Below are positions 61,776-64,000 of a DNA stretch of 64,000 nucleotides, in pieces (position 1 is the stretch's first letter; each line of letters begins with the position of its first letter). Location of the stretch: contig NZ_VYSA01000001.1 in NCBI RefSeq assembly GCF_008710745.1, positions 558,001 to 622,000 of the forward strand. The letters are read 5' to 3'. The translations under genes and the position numbers were made by a program. The DNA is from Microbacterium rhizomatis (GTDB lineage: Bacteria > Actinomycetota > Actinomycetes > Actinomycetales > Microbacteriaceae). A model generated the notes under the pieces. The model made no database searches, had not been told where the DNA came from, and saw only the letters and a list, made by a program, of their open reading frames with translations.

Positions 61776-61879
61776 TGCGCTCCCTTGTTGCTCAGAGATG
61801 GTCATCGCCCGCAGCCGTCACTGCCGGATGTCACTGCCAGCGTATCGGGACGCGTCGGGGCCGCGTGCCGAGCGCCGGC

Positions 61880-63439
61880 TCAGTGCTCCACGGGTGCGTG
61901 CTGAGCGCGACCGCCGAGGGTGAGCGCGGCGATCGCCGCGGCGATGACGATGAGTCCGGCCCCGATCAGCGCGGTGACACCGACACCCGCGTCGAAAGCG
62001 TGCGCCGCAGCGTCCCTCAGCGCCTGTCCCATCGTCTCGTCGAGGGTGTGGGATGCAGCTACGGCACCCGCGAGCGTCTCACGGGCAGCGTTGGCCGCGG
62101 CAGCGGGAAGTCCTGCGGGCAGCACGAGGCTCGAACGGTAGAACGCCGCAAGGAGCCCGCCGATGATCGTCGTACCGAGGACCGCGCCCAGCTCGTAGGC
62201 CGTCTCGGAGACAGCGCTGGCAGCGCCCGCTTTCGCCGGGGGGGCGCTCGCCAGGATCAGCTCGTTCGAGACGGTCTCGGCCGAACCGATCCCGGCTCCG
62301 AGAGACACGAAGGCGAGGATCAGCAGGCCGAGCTCGCCTGTGCCGGCCGCGACGCCGACGAGCACGTAGCCGAGCACCGAGAAACTGAGCGCGATCGGCA
62401 CGATCACGCGTGGTGCGATGCGTTTCGCGATCGGCACGACGCCGATGCCTGCGACGATCATCGCGAGCAGCCCGGGGACGAGGGCCAGGCCGGCCTCGAG
62501 CGGCGGGAGCCCGACGACCAGCTGCAGATGCTGCGCGACGAAGTAGAGGAAGCCTACGAGGCCGACGACGCTGAGCAGATTGACCAGCACCGACCCCGTG
62601 AACGCGGCACGTCGAAAGAGTCGCATGTCGAGCATCGGGGTCTCGAGGCGGTTCTGCCGCCGCACGAAGAACACGCCGAACACGAGGCCCATCACGACGA
62701 GCACGAGCGGGAGAGCGCTTTCGGCGCCGTGCACCGCGAACTCCTTGATGGCGTAGACGATCGGCACCATCGTGGCGAGCGACAGCACCACGCTCAGCGG
62801 ATCGAACCGGCCCGGCGCGGGGTCGCGGCTCTCGGGCACCAGGATCGGCACGAGGATCAGCAGCGGCACGAGCACGGGCACGGCCATCAGGAAGACGGCG
62901 CCCCAGGCGAAGTGCTCCAGGAGGATGCCGCCGACCACCGGTCCGAGGGCAGCGCCGGCCGAGAAGCCCGCCGCCCAGATCGCGATCGCGAGCCGGCGCT
63001 GATCCCGGTTGGTGAAGACGCTCCGCAGCAGCGAGAGCGTGGCGGGCATCAGCATCGCCCCGAAGATGCCCATTCCCGCACGGGCGGCGATGAGCCACTC
63101 CGCGCTCGGCGCGAACGCCGCGAGCGCCGAGACGACACCGAAGCCGGCGGCGCCGAGCAGCAGCATCCTCCGGCGCCCGAAACGGTCGCCGAGCACGCCC
63201 ATCGTCACCAGCAGGCTGGCGAGGACCAGAGGGTAAGAGTCGATGATCCAGAGCTGCTGGGTCGCGGTGGGCTCGAGGTCGAGCGCGATCTGGGGCAGCG
63301 CGAAGCTGAGCACCGTGTTATCGACCGAGACGAGCAGCACCGGCAGCATGAGTACCGCAAGCGCGGCCCAGCCGCGCCAGCCGACGCGGGTGCTCTCTGC
63401 CTCTGCGATGGCGATGTCCTGAGTGAGTGTTGAAGTCAT
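61880..63439 (-). CDS. MFS drug-efflux transporter, DHA2 (14-helix) type
   Basis: 519 residues with about 14 membrane helices. LVSVDNTVLSFALPQIALDL is motif D1 of drug:H+ antiporters, LGDRFGRRRMLLLGAAGFG is motif A, and AGFSAGAALGPVVGGILLE is motif C. QacA/EmrB-like. ATG 63439; divergent from a TetR gene 66 bases away, a standard efflux pump-repressor pair. Confidence 0.93.
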   Translation of the reverse strand: MTSTLTQDIAIAEAESTRVGWRGWAALAVLMLPVLLVSVDNTVLSFALPQIALDLEPTATQQLWIIDSYPLVLASLLVTMGVLGDRFGRRRMLLLGAAGFGVVSALAAFAPSAEWLIAARAGMGIFGAMLMPATLSLLRSVFTNRDQRRLAIAIWAAGFSAGAALGPVVGGILLEHFAWGAVFLMAVPVLVPLLILVPILVPESRDPAPGRFDPLSVVLSLATMVPIVYAIKEFAVHGAESALPLVLVVMGLVFGVFFVRRQNRLETPMLDMRLFRRAAFTGSVLVNLLSVVGLVGFLYFVAQHLQLVVGLPPLEAGLALVPGLLAMIVAGIGVVPIAKRIAPRVIVPIALSFSVLGYVLVGVAAGTGELGLLILAFVSLGAGIGSAETVSNELILASAPPAKAGAASAVSETAYELGAVLGTTIIGGLLAAFYRSSLVLPAGLPAAAANAARETLAGAVAASHTLDETMGQALRDAAAHAFDAGVGVTALIGAGLIVIAAAIAALTLGGRAQHAPVEH

Positions 63440-63445
63440 GATTTA

Positions 63446-63465
63446 TAAACCGTCCAGCCGGTATA
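63446..63465. promoter_or_regulatory. Probable TetR operator between MFS and TetR genes
   Basis: TAAACCG (63446-63452) and CGGTATA (63459-63465), inverted with one mismatch and a 6-base spacer. It overlaps the predicted start of MFS transcription (TACTAT on the minus strand at 63463-63468). Confidence 0.5.
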
Positions 63466-63492
63466 GTATCAGACTCCCCCGCCCACGGTCGA

Positions 63493-63498
63493 TACGAT
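63493..63498 (+). promoter_or_regulatory. -10 hexamer for the downstream tetR gene
   Basis: TACGAT, seven bases before ATG 63506. Confidence 0.4.
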
Positions 63499-63505
63499 CG
63501 ACCCC

Positions 63506-64000
63506 ATGAGCCGACCACCCCGCGCCCGAGAGAGCGTCCTCGACGCATTCGAGGCGCTCTTGGTGGAAGACGGCGAACGCGCGGCGACGATGGATGCTGC
63601 GGCCCGCCGGGCCGGTGTGTCCAAGGGCGGGCTGCTCTACCACTTCGGCTCGAAAGAAGCCCTGGTCGAGGGACTCATCGAACGCCTCCGCGTGCTGTCC
63701 CTCGAGGACATCGAACAGATCAGGTCCGCACCGGACGGCCCCGTCGCGGCGTTCATGCGCACGTCGATCATGACGGGGACGGCGCTTGACCGCACGATCA
63801 TCGCACTGTCGCGGCTGGCCCAGAACGGGCATCCCGCCGCGTCGGACGCGCTCCGCGATCTCCGCCTCCTGTGGGAGGACGCGATGCGGTCCGAGGCCAA
63901 GGACGAGACCGCCCTGCAGCTGATCATGCTCGTCAGCGACGGCCTCTACTTCAACAACGCGTTGACGGTCGGCGGGGTGCCGGGGCCGGTGCCGACGGGG
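63506..64000 (+). CDS. TetR-family regulator, 3' truncated by window edge
   Basis: 165 residues visible, frame open to the last base. N-terminal helix-turn-helix: VLDAFEALLVEDGERAATMD, AAARRAGVSKGGLLYHFGSK. The helical ligand domain follows (RTIIALSRLAQNGHPAASDA) and resembles TetR_C of repressors beside DHA2 pumps. Probably represses the divergent MFS gene through the operator at 63446-63465. Confidence 0.9.
   Translation, partial: MSRPPRARESVLDAFEALLVEDGERAATMDAAARRAGVSKGGLLYHFGSKEALVEGLIERLRVLSLEDIEQIRSAPDGPVAAFMRTSIMTGTALDRTIIALSRLAQNGHPAASDALRDLRLLWEDAMRSEAKDETALQLIMLVSDGLYFNNALTVGGVPGPVPTG

Overview
The window is a high-GC actinobacterial chromosome segment, most likely from the family Microbacteriaceae (Microbacterium or a close relative). 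This rests on family content and gene order: gltBD-pyk, an ANTAR response regulator, RbpA, PafBC next to TatA/TatC and a HelY-type helicase, an actinobacterial PolA without proofreading residues, and many GTG starts. It looks like ordinary core chromosome. I see no insertion sequence, prophage, integrase, CRISPR array or rRNA operon. Four tRNA genes are present: Leu-CAA, Leu-GAG, Glu-CTC and Gln-CTG.

Layout. 1-12.9 kb: the end of gltB, gltD, pyruvate kinase, a small SHOCT membrane protein, an amino-acid permease, tRNA-Leu, a REC-ANTAR regulator, a thioesterase and polA. 12.9-23.5 kb: a DUF885 protein, a luciferase-like monooxygenase, an SGNH hydrolase, a RibD/DHFR-like reductase, an MFS transporter, an FBP-domain protein with its TetR regulator, a patatin-like protein, a lower-GC islet at about 21.0-21.9 kb, an AEC transporter and an HdeD-like protein. 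23.5-29.3 kb: an S9 peptidase and SDR pair, NfeD-stomatin-GDPD, and rbpA. 29.3-39.3 kb: nine consecutive minus-strand genes (HAD, trmI, FKBP lipoprotein, pafB, pafC, tatA, tatC, helY, lnt). 39.3-47.8 kb: PAC2, uppP and an M20 peptidase, tRNA-Leu, a VIT transporter, a helicase, a second SGNH hydrolase, tRNA-Glu and an MBL-fold protein. 47.8-52 kb: a fructose phosphotransferase operon (DeoR regulator, 1-phosphofructokinase, IIABC, HPr). 52-64 kb: a glycosyltransferase, tRNA-Gln and gltX, a LysR regulator, a small lipoprotein with a partial tandem duplication behind it, a class V aminotransferase, leuB-ilvE-FAH, and a divergent MFS/TetR pair; the TetR gene runs off the end.

The strongest pattern is in the regulatory DNA. 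Twelve genes on both strands have a TANNNT -10 hexamer exactly 6 bases before the start codon, and four more have it 7 bases before, which predicts leaderless mRNAs. In four tandem gene pairs the TAG stop codon of the upstream gene forms the first three bases of the downstream gene's -10 hexamer.

Other points of interest are two candidate short ORFs of 19 and 17 codons, a 70-bp tandem duplication whose differences are synonymous in the original frame, a perfect 18-bp inverted repeat with a promoter-like loop, and a trmI-FKBP junction where many actinobacteria keep the Pup-proteasome genes. I did not find a clear new multi-gene system.
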